64,000 nucleotides of DNA from Psychroflexus torquis ATCC 700755 (GCF_000153485.2 NC_018721.1:3658001-3722000), one strand, 5' to 3'; shown: positions 43,283-53,395, numbered from the stretch's first letter. Made by a program: numbers and translations. Notes: generated from the sequence alone by a model not told the origin.

Positions 43283-45297
43283 ATTGTCATTCCGACAATA
43301 AGAGAAATCTCAATGTCATTCCGACAGAGAAGTTTTCTACTTCGACGAGGAATCCTTTTATTTCAACATGGAATTTTTATGTTTTCGATAGGGAGAGATT
43401 CTTCAGTCGCTGAAAAAGCTCCTTCAGAATGACAGTAGTGAAATGTCATACCGACGATAGGAGGAATCTCAATGTCATTCCGACAAAGAAGTTTTTTACG
43501 TCGACGAGGAATCTTTTTATTTGAACACGAAATTTTTACGTTTTCGCTAGGGAGAGATTCTTCAGTCGCCGAAAAGGCTCTTTCAGAATGACAGCGGCGT
43601 ATTGTCATTTCGACAAAGAAGTTTTTTACTTCGACGAGGTTTTTTTTTATTTGAACACGAAATTTTCATGTTTTCGATAGGAAGAGATTCTTCAGTCGCC
43701 GAAAAGCTCCATCAGAATGACAGCGGCGGATTGTCATTCCGACGATAGGAGAAATCTCAATGTCATTCCGACAGAGAAGTTTTTTACTTTGACGAGGAAT
43801 CTTCTTGTTTGAATACGAATCTTTGTGTTTTCGATAGGGAGAGATTCTTCAGTCGCGAAAAGCTCCTTCAGAATGACAGTAGCGAAATGTCATTCCGACA
43901 GAGAAGTTTTTTTCTTCGACGAGGAATCTTCTTGTATTTCAACATGGATTTTTTACGTTTTAGATAGGGAGAGATTCTTCAGTCGCCGAAAAGCTCCTTT
44001 AGAATGACAGTAGCGTGTTGTCATTCCGACAGAGAAGTTTTTTACTTCGACGAGGAGTCTTCTTGTTTTTATGTAGGGAGATTCTTCAGTCGCGAAAAGG
44101 CTCTTTCAGAATGACAGTAATGAAAGGTCATACCGACGATAGGAGGAATCTCAATGTCATTTCGACAAAGAAGTTTTTTACTTCGACGAGGAATCTTTGT
44201 GTTTTCGATAGGGAGAGATTCTTCAGTCGCGAAAAGGCTCTTTCAGAATGACAGTAATGAAAGGTCATACCGACGATAGGAGGAATCTCAATGTCATTTC
44301 GACAAAGAAGTTTTTTACTTCGACGAGGAATCTTTGTGTTTTCGATAGGGAGAGATTCTTCAGTCGCGAAAAGCTTCTTCAGAATGACACTTGCGAAATG
44401 TCATTTCGACAAAGAAGTTTTTTACTTCGACGAGGAATCTTTTTATTTGAACACGGATTTTTTACATTTTCGATAGGGAGAGATTCTTCAGTCGCTGAAA
44501 AGCTCCTTCAGAATGACAGTGGCGTGTTGTCATTCTGGCAATAGGAGAAATCTCAATGTCATTCCGACAGAGAAGTTTTTTACTTCGACGAGGAATCTTT
44601 TTTTTATTTCAACACGAATTTTTATGTTTTTGATAAGGAGAGATTCTTCAGTCGCGAAAAGGCTCTTTCAGAATGACAGTAATGAAAGGTCATACCGACG
44701 ATAGGAGGAATCTCAATGTCATTCCGACAAAGAAGTTTTTTACTTCGACGAGGAATCTTCTTTTTATTTCAACACAGAATTTTTATGTTTTCGATAGGGA
44801 GAGATTCTTTAGTCGTGAAAAGCTCCTTCAGAATGACAGCAGTAAATTGTCATTCCGGCGATAGGAGAAATCTCAATGTCATTCCGACAAAGAAGTTTTT
44901 TACGTCGACGAGGAATCTTTTTATTTGAACACGAAATTTTTACGTTTTCGCTAGGGAGAGATTCTTCAGTCGCCGAAAAGCTCCTTCAGAATGACACTTG
45001 CGAAATGTCATTCCGACAAAGAAGTTTTTTACGTCGACGAGGAATCTTCTTGTCATTCCGACAAAGAAGTTTTTTACTTCGACGCGGAATCTTTGTGTTT
45101 TCGATATGGAGAGATTCTTCAGTCGCCGAAAAGGCTCTTTCAGAATGACACTTGCGAAATGTCATTCCGACAAAGAAGTTTTTTACTTCGACGAGGAATC
45201 TTCTTGTTTTTAGGTAGGGAGATTCTTTAGTCGCTGAAAAGCTCCTTCAGAATGACACATGCGTATTGTCATACCGACGATAGGAGGAATTTGTTTG
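43283..45297. repeat. GTCAT/ATGAC palindromic repeat array 2, ~14 units
   Basis: About fourteen units of ~105-160 bases run head to tail. A unit starts GTCATTCCGACAAAGAAG, continues TTACTTCGACGAGGAATCTT, a variable spacer (TTTCAACACG... or none), GATAGGGAGAGATTCTTCAG, TCGCGAAAAGCTCC and ends TTCAGAATGACAG. Several units have an extra GTCATACCGACGATAGGAGG lead. Ends GTCATTC/GAATGAC are inverted repeats. Short frames in all phases here are artefacts of the repetition, not genes. Confidence 0.93.
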
Positions 45298-45329
45298 TTT
45301 TTGCCAAAATCTTAATTTTTCACACCGAC

Positions 45330-45509
45330 TTCAGTTAGATCTTACAATCCCAGACGGATGTTGAGGTGAACTTTCTCACTTAAGCTGGATATCGTTAAAA
45401 GTTTAAGCTAACGCAACCAAAATCCCGCTTGCGGAAATAAAAGCTCTTATTAATACTTTCTAGCAATTGCTTTTCTATGAACTTAAGCTGTATTTTCAAG
45501 TCCTAGATT
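45330..45509 (+). repeat. ~180-bp upstream repeat, copy 1
   Basis: From TTCAGTTAGATCTTACAATC to TTTTCAAGTCCTAGATTGAA, the stretch matches 48493-48675 with few differences. It includes ACAATCCCAGACGGATGTTG, AACCAAAATCCCGCTTGCGG and a Pal CCGCTTGCGG hairpin. It ends ~100 bases before the FG-GAP gene. It may be a shared leader or a dispersed element. Confidence 0.8.
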
Positions 45510-45608
45510 GAACACTTATTTAACATATAATTTGCTAATTTAATCTTTAGTTAACAAATTTATGGCCATTTTATAGTAAATTATTTAACATTCTAAAACC
45601 AAAAGCAT

Positions 45609-47051
45609 ATGAAAATTAAAAAATTACTGATTGTATTTATTTTATTATTAGGGGTGACTTCCCTTTTTTCACAAAATGGGATGGGGAAAAAAGCTATGTT
45701 AAATGAAGATGGGACTATTTCAGTTTCAGAAGTTGAAATTCCTCAAAGCAGAGTATCTAATATAGAGGTAGAACTCCTTTTCACTTTTGGAAGGCCTGCG
45801 AGTCCAATAGTAAAAAATTCTAGAGGTGTGACTTTAGCAGATTTAAATGGTGATGGAACAGATGAGGTTATATATGGTATTAATACAACACTATTTGCAA
45901 TAAGCGGTGACGGATCTATTCTATTTGAAAAAGAAGTAGAAGGCCTTATTTTACTTCCGCCTTCTATTGCAGATTTAGATGGCGATGGCTCTCCAGAAAT
46001 CATAGTCAATACAGGTTATCCAACTACTGTTGGAAGGGTGTATGTAATTGATAATAATGGAGATGATTTGCCTGGCTGGCCTATTACTTTTAATGATAAG
46101 TGGATGATTAATGCTCCTGCCATTGCAGATCTAGATGGTGATGGAACTTTAGATATTATTACAGGCGAACGCTTTGGGAGCTCACAAGGTTTTGTACATG
46201 CTTTAAATATAGATGGTACTGAAATTAACGAAAATTGGCCTGTTGAAGTTCCTGCAACTCCTGCATTTACTCCTTCCATTGGTGATATAGATAATGATGG
46301 CAGTAATGATGTTGTGATTGCTGCATCTTCAGCAGGAATGTACGCTTTCAACAGTCAAGGAGTTATTTTAGATGGGTTTCCTTTACTGGACGCTGCTGTT
46401 CGATACAGTTATCAATCTCCCATGTTAGTTGATCTAGATGGCGATGAGACCTTAGAAATTGTTGGTGCTAACCATGGAGATAGCCCAGGCTTTTATGTGT
46501 TGAATCACGATGCAACTTATTTTCCAGGTTGGCCAATTGCTACCAATGGGTGGATCTATTCTACCCCTACTGTTGTAGACCTTGATGGCGATGAAACTTA
46601 TGAGATTTTTATGGCAGATAGAAATACGAGTAGTGATGAAACAGACTTACCTACTATCTATGGTTTAACTCCAAGCGGTGGTAATCTTTCTTTTTTCCCT
46701 ATTGAAAAATATGGAGGTAATGAAGGGGTATTAACCATAGGAGATGTAAATGATGATGGCGTTTGGGATATTATTTTTTCGAGTACAATGACTGATGCTG
46801 AGGGATTTGGATACATACATGCGTATTCAACAGATGGAAGTGGAGAAATAGAAGGTTTTCCATTGCGTCCTGAAGGATTTACTTTCTTGAATGGAGCTGT
46901 TCTAGGTGATATTGATAATGATGGAATGATGGATCTTACAGCAAACTCAAATACACTTACATTTGGCGGTGGTGTAGATATGTCTTACGTAAGCACGTAT
47001 AACTTAAACATTCCTTTTGATAAAAGTAAAATATTGAGCAATGGTTACAAA
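45609..47051 (+). pseudogene. FG-GAP repeat T9SS protein, 5' part (split by IS982)
   Basis: A signal peptide (MKIKKLLIVFILLLGVTSLFSQ) precedes eight calcium-binding FG-GAP/VCBS-like repeats with cores such as LADLNGDGTDEVI, IADLDGDGSPEII, IADLDGDGTLDII, IGDIDNDGSNDVV, LVDLDGDETLEIV, VVDLDGDETYEIF, IGDVNDDGVWDII and LGDIDNDGMMDL, the integrin-alpha-like propeller. At codon 481 an IS982 copy interrupts. As it stands, translation runs a few codons into the IS and stops at 47075, leaving a secreted propeller without its T9SS domain, which would stay in the periplasm. The intact protein would have been ~576 residues on the cell surface. Confidence 0.9.
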
Positions 47052-48092
47052 TGCGAATCAAGAGTTAAACAATAGTGTTATAAATGCTGCTGCCAGTCGA
47101 CCATAAACATGTAGATTTAAGCCTTTAGTAGATCTTACTTTGCTAGCTTTTTGTATGTCTGATTTTTCAATAAGCCAACTAAATAGCGCTTCAATTGGTT
47201 GTCTAATTTTGGATACAGCTCTTGAATATAAATCGTTTGCAGCGCGATCAAACTTTTTTAAAACATCAGGCATTCCTTTTACAGCCTTCACTGGTGTTAA
47301 CATTTCCGAATTAAAATTAGTATACATATCTGTGAAAAAACTTTTAGATTGATATATTTTATCCCCAAAAAACGTTCGATTTTCTTTTTCTGACCAAGCT
47401 TCTTTAAATAGCGCAAAGTCGTTTACAGAAGCCGCAGTAAATATAATTTGTTCTGGATGTGGTAATTTAGTTGGGTTACAAAATCCTAAAGCATGCAGTT
47501 TCATTCCATAATAATACATGCTTTTTGTGGAGCAAAATCCTTTATCTGTAATCTCGGGTGCAACTTTACCCGAGCGTTTTCCAGAGCAAGTGACAATAGG
47601 CATTGAATCTAATACGCTAAATTTTGTCGAACATTCCTTTGGTGTAAATTCGGTTAAAAGCATCCCTACAAGAGTATTCATAACATTAGAAAGCCTATTT
47701 ATTCTGCGGTTAAAAGCTTGATAGCTACCTAAATCTGGAAACCAACTCAATAAATACTCACTTGCAAATTGATGTATTTTATTCATTTTAAAAATCCCTT
47801 GATGCTCCATTACAAATAGATAAATCGTGACGATTTCTTGATCTGTAAGTTTTGGAGTATTATTATTGCTAAAACGCATCGAATCGAATTGTAGCTGTTC
47901 ATCAAACTTTTCACATACATAATCATATAATTTTACTAACTTATAATCCTTGTTATTGCTCTTTGTATTCAAAATAATCTCGTTGAAATTGACTATTAAG
48001 ATACTGAAAATCAATAACTTAAACAAGTTTAAGAGGTTGTTTTTCAACTAATTAAACTTGTTTTTTATCTTTATTTCAAACCTTGATTCGCA
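47052..48092 (-). mobile_element. IS982-family insertion sequence, copy 2 (1041 bp)
   Basis: Ends TGCGAATCAAG and CTTGATTCGCA, as in copy 1. It is flanked by an exact 7-base target duplication TTACAAA (47045-47051 and 48093-48099). Removing the element and one duplicate restores the FG-GAP frame (LSNGYK/GSNTRDGL). Confidence 0.95.
47058..48047 (-). CDS. IS982-family transposase, copy 2
   Basis: A 329-residue transposase almost identical to copy 1, with the same catalytic motifs (LDSMPIVTCSGKRSGK, FFGDKIYQSK, PIEALFSWLIEKS). Differences are a few substitutions, for example KNNLLNL for KISLLNL near the start and GSYQAFN for VSYQAFN. The first codon is TTG at 48045-48047. It appears complete, and the clean target duplication suggests recent activity. 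Confidence 0.92.
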   Translation of the reverse strand: MKNNLLNLFKLLIFSILIVNFNEIILNTKSNNKDYKLVKLYDYVCEKFDEQLQFDSMRFSNNNTPKLTDQEIVTIYLFVMEHQGIFKMNKIHQFASEYLLSWFPDLGSYQAFNRRINRLSNVMNTLVGMLLTEFTPKECSTKFSVLDSMPIVTCSGKRSGKVAPEITDKGFCSTKSMYYYGMKLHALGFCNPTKLPHPEQIIFTAASVNDFALFKEAWSEKENRTFFGDKIYQSKSFFTDMYTNFNSEMLTPVKAVKGMPDVLKKFDRAANDLYSRAVSKIRQPIEALFSWLIEKSDIQKASKVRSTKGLNLHVYGRLAAAFITLLFNS

Positions 48093-48099
48093 TTACAAA

Positions 48100-48387
48100 G
48101 GAAGTAATACTCGTGATGGACTTATTAAGGAAGAAGTTTTAAGTGTAAATGAATTCTTTGGAAATAAAAAATTAAATATTTTCCCAAATCCTGCAAGAAC
48201 ACATTTTAAAGTAAGACTAGATACCAATGATGAGCTGCAGAACTTAAGTTTATATAACAACTTAGGGCAATTGGTGTTATCCACCACAGAATCCTTTGTA
48301 GACACCACAACATTAGCTAGTGGTTTATACGTTGTTCAAGTGATAACTAATGAAGGGAAAAGAACATCTAAGGTAGTTATAGAATAA
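48100..48387 (+). pseudogene. FG-GAP protein, 3' part with T9SS domain
   Basis: This is the last 95 residues of the split gene: GSNTRDGLIKEEVLSVNEFF then a type A T9SS sorting domain (KLNIFPNPARTHFKV, LYNNLGQLVLS, ASGLYVVQVITNEGK). It has no start or signal peptide of its own and is cut off from 45609-47051 by the IS. Confidence 0.9.
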
Positions 48388-48399
48388 ACGTATCAGAAG

Positions 48400-48446
48400 T
48401 TCATAAAAAAGACTTGTAAAAACTTACAGGTCTTTTTTATGAACTA
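48400..48446 (+). terminator. intrinsic terminator after the FG-GAP gene
   Basis: AAAAAAGACTTGTAA pairs with TTACAGGTCTTTTTT (one bulge/mismatch) around AAAC, followed by a T-run. It lies 13 bases past the T9SS gene stop. Confidence 0.85.
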
Positions 48447-48492
48447 GATTTTAAAAAGTTATTTATCGAGTACCAGAAGGTATCACGCTGAT

Positions 48493-48675
48493 TTCAGTTA
48501 GATGTTACAATCCCAGACGGATGTTGAGGTGAACTTTTTCACTTAAGCTGGATATCGTAAAAGTTTAAGCTAACGCAACCAAAATCCCGCTTGCGGAAAT
48601 TAAACCTCTTATTAATATGTTGTGACAATAACTTTTTTGTGAATTTAAACTTAAGCTGTATTTTTAAGTCCTAGA
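48493..48675 (+). repeat. ~180-bp upstream repeat, copy 2
   Basis: It matches 45330-45509 in the same orientation and ends ~18 bases before the CocE/NonD hydrolase gene. Shared runs include ACAATCCCAGACGGATGTTG and GCTAACGCAACCAAAATCCC. Being so close to the start codon, it must lie in the promoter or 5' leader of this gene. Confidence 0.8.
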
Positions 48676-48692
48676 ATTAAATTAAAAACTAT

Positions 48693-50525
48693 ATGAAATA
48701 TTTAAAGTTTGGTTTCATCTTATTCTTGCTGTGCTCTGTATCTAGTGTGATGGCTCAATATGATGTCAAAGCCAATTACGACAAGCAAGAAGTAGATATC
48801 AAAATGCGTGATGGTTTAAAACTGCATACCACTATTTACACACCAAAGGACACGTCAAAATCTTATCCGATCTTGATGCAACGGACGCCTTATAGCTCTC
48901 GACCTTATGGCGAAAACCAGTATAGAAAACAAATAGGTCCCAATAAATTCCTTATGGAACAGGGAAATATTATTGTGTACCAAGATGTGCGTGGTCGCTG
49001 GATGAGTGAAGGTAAGTATGATAATATGCGCGGCTTTATCCCAAAGAAAAAGCGCAAAGAAACAGATGAGGCCTCAGATACGTATGATACCATCGACTGG
49101 CTTGTGAAGAATGTTGACAATACTAATGGAAATGTGGGGACTTGGGGAATTTCTTACCCTGGGCACTATGCTGCCATGTCGGTACTTTCTGATCATCCTG
49201 CCTTAAAAGCAGCTTCGCCACAAGCGCCGATTGGCGATTTTTACTTTGATGACTTTCATCACAATGGGGCTTATTTATTGAGCTATTGGGTGGCTACGGC
49301 AGTGTTTGGTTATGATAAAGAGGGACCAACTACAGAATCTTGGTACCCCATTCCAGATATTGGTACTAAGGACGCCTATCAATTCTTTTTGGATATTGGT
49401 CCCTTGTCTAACCTCGATAAGTATTATGGAGAAGACAATGTGTTTTGGCAACAGTTAAAAGATCATCCAGACTATGATGAGTTTTGGCAAGAACGCGGTC
49501 TTGTGCAGCATATGAAGGATGTAAAACCTGCTGTCTTAACGGTTGGTGGTTTGTTTGATGCGGAAGACCTTTATGGTCCGTTTGAAATCTATAAAAGCTT
49601 AGAAGAAAATAGCGATAATTTTAATGCTGTTGTTTTTGGACCTTGGAGTCATGGCGACTGGGCTAGACTTAGGGAGAGACAAGCGGTTGGCAATATGTAT
49701 TTTGGAGATGATTTGTCTGAAAACTTTCAGGTCAATTATGAAACCAAATTCTTTAATCATTTTCTAAAAGATGAAGGGGAGTTTAATGCTGCTGAAGCGA
49801 CTATGTATGATACTGGAGCAATGCAGTGGGATGAATACGAGATGTGGCCTCCAGAAAATGCGATAGCTACTGACTTTTACTTGGGTGACAACCAAAACTT
49901 AAGTAAGGAAGCTAATCCAAGTTTTGAAAATAAATTTGTGAGTGATATCAATAAGCCCGTCCCTTTTACTGAAGATATTAAGGTAACTTTTACACCAAGA
50001 AAGTTCATGACAGACGACCAACGTTTTGCCGCTCGTCGTCCAGATGTGATGGTTTATGAAACCGAAGTGCTGGAAGAAGATATGAAACTTTCTGGTGAAA
50101 TTTTAGCAGCTCTTGAGGTAGCAACCACGGGAACAGCTTCAGACTGGATTGTAAAAATCATCGATGTATATCCTGCCGATGCTGAAGATTCTGAAGAAAT
50201 GCAAGACCACTTGAAGATGAGTAATTACCATATGATGGTAAGAAGTGAAGTCTTTAGAGGTCGTTATAGAGAAAGCTTTTCGGAGCCTAAGCCTTTTGTA
50301 CCAAATCAAAAAACTAGTGTAGATTTCCAGATACAAGATGTTAATCACACATTTAAGAAAGGGCACAAGTTGCACATACAAGTGCAGAGCACCATGTTTC
50401 CTTATATCGATAGAAATCCACAGAAGTATGTAGACAATATCTTTGAAGCTACAGAGGACGATTTTGAAACGCATACCCATACTATTTATGGAGATTCAAA
50501 AATTGTTCTTCCTGTAGTGAAGTAA
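48693..50525 (+). CDS. CocE/NonD-family (X-Pro dipeptidyl-peptidase-like) hydrolase
   Basis: The 610-residue protein has a signal peptide (to about AQ at 21-22), an alpha/beta hydrolase domain and a C-terminal jelly-roll domain of the CocE/S15 type. The nucleophile is Ser154 in WGISYPGHYA, with Asp in VGGLFDAEDLYGPF and His in FGPWSHGDWA. QDVRGRWMSEG is the oxyanion-hole region. Such enzymes hydrolyse acyl esters, peptides or beta-lactam acyl groups; the substrate is unknown. It is secreted to the periplasm or beyond; no T9SS domain is present. A ~180-bp repeat precedes it and a strong terminator follows. Confidence 0.9.
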   Translation: MKYLKFGFILFLLCSVSSVMAQYDVKANYDKQEVDIKMRDGLKLHTTIYTPKDTSKSYPILMQRTPYSSRPYGENQYRKQIGPNKFLMEQGNIIVYQDVRGRWMSEGKYDNMRGFIPKKKRKETDEASDTYDTIDWLVKNVDNTNGNVGTWGISYPGHYAAMSVLSDHPALKAASPQAPIGDFYFDDFHHNGAYLLSYWVATAVFGYDKEGPTTESWYPIPDIGTKDAYQFFLDIGPLSNLDKYYGEDNVFWQQLKDHPDYDEFWQERGLVQHMKDVKPAVLTVGGLFDAEDLYGPFEIYKSLEENSDNFNAVVFGPWSHGDWARLRERQAVGNMYFGDDLSENFQVNYETKFFNHFLKDEGEFNAAEATMYDTGAMQWDEYEMWPPENAIATDFYLGDNQNLSKEANPSFENKFVSDINKPVPFTEDIKVTFTPRKFMTDDQRFAARRPDVMVYETEVLEEDMKLSGEILAALEVATTGTASDWIVKIIDVYPADAEDSEEMQDHLKMSNYHMMVRSEVFRGRYRESFSEPKPFVPNQKTSVDFQIQDVNHTFKKGHKLHIQVQSTMFPYIDRNPQKYVDNIFEATEDDFETHTHTIYGDSKIVLPVVK

Positions 50526-50544
50526 TATAGCTATGGCTTACTAT

Positions 50545-50580
50545 AAAAAAGACCTCGAGTGAATGCTCGAGGTCTTTTTG
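50545..50580. terminator. bidirectional intrinsic terminator
   Basis: AAAAAAGACCTCGAG pairs with CTCGAGGTCTTTTT around a 6-base loop. It lies between the convergent hydrolase and alpha-amylase genes and can serve both. Confidence 0.9.
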
Positions 50581-50602
50581 GCTAAAACTAAAACACATAA
50601 AA

Positions 50603-53395
50603 TTAGTTGATTATCAATTTTTTGGTCTCAGAGTTTTGTTGATTTCTATATGTTATAAAATATAATCCTGGGCTTAGATTTTCAATTCCAAATCTATGAT
50701 TTGCATTGAAGCTACCCTTATAGTCTTTGATTAGCCTTCCATTCATATCATAAACCTGAACAGCATCAACTTCATTTGAAATTGAAAAGTAATTGGTTGC
50801 TGGATTTGGATATACCGTATAATTTAAGGCAGAAACCTCATTTGTACTTAAAGAGGGCTGGTTATTGAAATAGATCTTAAATTCACCAGGAGCTAGAGTA
50901 AGGTTCATAGACGTATTACTAACTTCTAAACTAGTTTCAGTGACCACATCATACCAAGTTCCAGCTTCTTGGAAAAAGGGTTGAGTAGTAAGTGAAGTCA
51001 CTCCAAAGTTTCCAACAATAATGACGTACTTAGGTTCGCTACCAGTGGCATTATCATCTACCAAGTAAATTTTCTTCTCAAAGTCGTCAGCGACTTCCAA
51101 AGTAAAATTATCAGTTTTGAAAATGGGTTCATTTCGTTTTAAAGCGATTAGTTTAGACCAAACGTCATAAACGTCTGTTCTGTCAGAATTGTTGAGGTAA
51201 TCCCAACGTATTGGCTTAGGCCCAGTTCTACAGTCATTATTTATAGTTCCGTCTTCACAATAATTGATACTAAATTCATAGCCCAATTCTCCAAATTGCC
51301 AGATCATTTTGGGCCCAGGAATGGTAAAATAGAAGGCCCCTGCAAGTTCTAGTCTATCCAAAGCTGTATGGAGTTCTGTGATGTCATAAGCACCATTACC
51401 ATTTCCAAATTCTAGATTTTTATACATCAATCTTTCCTCATCATGACTTTCCATATAACTCACGTTGGATGGAGTAGACCAGTCTCTATTTTGATAGGAA
51501 ACATTGCTGAAATTCGAATCTTCATAGCCCATCGTGGATTGATTATAATTGTAATTGCTGTTTCCCCAGACCATCATGCCAGGTTCACTAGCATTGCCTG
51601 TAGCTCTGTGGTTAATGAGTTGAGTTTCTTCAGAATTGGGAGCAAAATGTTCTAAAATAACATAAGTGTCTTCATTATAACTTCTAATGTCATCGTACAT
51701 TCTATTTAAAAGATTAATTCTAGATTGATCGAAGCCACCACCATCACCAACAGTGTTGGTAAAGCCTTTGGTAAAGTCGAATCTGTAACCATCGATATTG
51801 TACTCTTCTAACCAAAATCTATTGATTTGATCCATATAGTCTTGAGTAGCTAGTGATTCGTGATTGATATCATTAAAAAACTGAAACGCCGTATTAGGGT
51901 CATTTTCATTAAAAATAGGATTGTCTGAAGTCACTTGGCCATTGTAACAGCCACCACAATCGTTGTACATTCTATAATAAGGATGTTGCCCAGTCGCATG
52001 GTTGAAAACGACATCCAATAAAACAGCAATTCCTTTTTGATGACAAGCGTCTACAAAAGCTTTAAAATCATCTGGTGAACCGTAATATTTATCCAAAGCC
52101 ATGTGTAAAGCTGGATTGTATCCCCAACTGAGATTTCCGTCAAACTCATTCACAGGCATAAGTTCGATGGCATTGATGCCTAAGTCTTGCAGGTAATCTA
52201 ATCTATTAATGACAGATTGAAAGCTATGGTCTTCATCAAAATCTCTGATAAGCATTTCGTAAATGACCAGATCTTCTTGAGCTGGTGGAGTAAAATTCTC
52301 TATTTGCCAATCGTAATCTGGTTGATTCAATTTTACCCAGCTTACCAATTCTGAAGTGGCTCCTTGTGGATAACTTGGAATATTTGGAAATGTAGAATTT
52401 TCAAGAAACTGGTCGTTGAACGGGTCTAAAACAACTTTGGAATAAGGATCTGCTACGACCAATTCAGCTTCTATACTGTATTGAAATAAGAAATCGGCAT
52501 TGGGAGCGCTGAAGTTATTCATGGTAATCCAATGTTGATTAGTAACATTATCAAAATTCAGCAAATAGGTGTTATCAATAGTCCAGTTGTTAGAGTTGAA
52601 GTTACCAATAAGATGAACAAATTCCTTTTCGGGAGCAAACAAGACTAAAGTGATTTCATTTGGATTCGAACTGTCATAATTAATACCGTTTTGAGCACCT
52701 GTTGGAACAGGAGCAATAGTCACATTTGGAGTTAACACAGCATTAAAATTAAATTCAAATGCCTGACCAGAATTAGGGTCTGTGGCTGTTAAGACAAAGT
52801 TTGAATCTCCGGTCACAGTCAAATTATTAGCATATGAAGTGATTCCGTTTTGAGTATCAATAACACTTCCGTTTGATGTTAATTCAAAATTAGCATCAAG
52901 ACTTGCTGAGGCCTCTATATTTAAAATATCTCCAGAATCGAGTAGAGTAGTGGTCTCTGTTGGACTGTTTAAGGTAACTTGAAAACTTCCAACAGGAATT
53001 AAGTTATCTTGAGTCTTTTTATCTCCAGTCCCATCTTTAGCTTTCACTAACATGCCTAACTGACCAATATCGGTAGCATTGTAAAAAGTAGTTGGAGTGA
53101 AGGTGAAAGAATAGGTGCCAGCTCCATTATCTGTCATTTTTTGAGTTTCATTGGAATTCCCCCAAGTACCATTGGTGGGAGAGTTGTTACCAGAATCGCC
53201 ATTGGTATCTATATACCAAGCCCAAAAGTAAACCTCTGTAACGCCCCATATTGAGGGGTCTACATTGGAGACAGTAATTGTAATTTCTTCATCCTGATCG
53301 AAGGTAGGAGGAGAGACGCTAAAGACCCCCTCTTGTTGTTGTGCGAATCCTACGATAGAGCATAGTAAGGCTGTAATAAGTAATAGTTGTTTCAT
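50603..53395 (-). CDS. secreted GH13 alpha-amylase with T9SS domain
   Basis: A 930-residue protein: signal peptide (1-19), an N-terminal SusE-like/starch-binding-type sandwich (~25-145), an Ig-like linker (~145-225), a CBM48-like early-set domain (~230-350), the GH13 barrel (~375-760), a C-terminal sandwich and a T9SS domain (~855-930). GH13 motifs are DVVFNH (461-466), DGYRFDF with nucleophile Asp540, LEHF with acid Glu582, and SHDEER with Asp652. It would be exported and hydrolyse alpha-1,4-glucan. It is the last gene of the leftward SusCDE run but is preceded by its own intrinsic terminator (53409-53440), so it may be expressed at a lower or separate level. Confidence 0.94.
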   Translation of the reverse strand: MKQLLLITALLCSIVGFAQQQEGVFSVSPPTFDQDEEITITVSNVDPSIWGVTEVYFWAWYIDTNGDSGNNSPTNGTWGNSNETQKMTDNGAGTYSFTFTPTTFYNATDIGQLGMLVKAKDGTGDKKTQDNLIPVGSFQVTLNSPTETTTLLDSGDILNIEASASLDANFELTSNGSVIDTQNGITSYANNLTVTGDSNFVLTATDPNSGQAFEFNFNAVLTPNVTIAPVPTGAQNGINYDSSNPNEITLVLFAPEKEFVHLIGNFNSNNWTIDNTYLLNFDNVTNQHWITMNNFSAPNADFLFQYSIEAELVVADPYSKVVLDPFNDQFLENSTFPNIPSYPQGATSELVSWVKLNQPDYDWQIENFTPPAQEDLVIYEMLIRDFDEDHSFQSVINRLDYLQDLGINAIELMPVNEFDGNLSWGYNPALHMALDKYYGSPDDFKAFVDACHQKGIAVLLDVVFNHATGQHPYYRMYNDCGGCYNGQVTSDNPIFNENDPNTAFQFFNDINHESLATQDYMDQINRFWLEEYNIDGYRFDFTKGFTNTVGDGGGFDQSRINLLNRMYDDIRSYNEDTYVILEHFAPNSEETQLINHRATGNASEPGMMVWGNSNYNYNQSTMGYEDSNFSNVSYQNRDWSTPSNVSYMESHDEERLMYKNLEFGNGNGAYDITELHTALDRLELAGAFYFTIPGPKMIWQFGELGYEFSINYCEDGTINNDCRTGPKPIRWDYLNNSDRTDVYDVWSKLIALKRNEPIFKTDNFTLEVADDFEKKIYLVDDNATGSEPKYVIIVGNFGVTSLTTQPFFQEAGTWYDVVTETSLEVSNTSMNLTLAPGEFKIYFNNQPSLSTNEVSALNYTVYPNPATNYFSISNEVDAVQVYDMNGRLIKDYKGSFNANHRFGIENLSPGLYFITYRNQQNSETKKLIIN

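Noticed and set aside
43363..45230. Many 60-100-residue open frames inside the 43.3-45.3 kb region with recurring FFTSTRN and MSFRQRSFLL-type strings.
   Set aside because: They are translations of the palindromic repeat in different frames, with no ribosome sites and no conservation beyond the DNA repeat itself.
43283..45297. The repeat array as a CRISPR array.
   Set aside because: Units are 105-160 bases with conserved interiors, no short identical repeats separated by unique ~30-base spacers, and no cas genes nearby.
45609..48387. Treating the FG-GAP gene and the downstream T9SS fragment as two separate genes.
   Set aside because: The 7-base duplication and exact restoration of frame show one gene interrupted by IS982.
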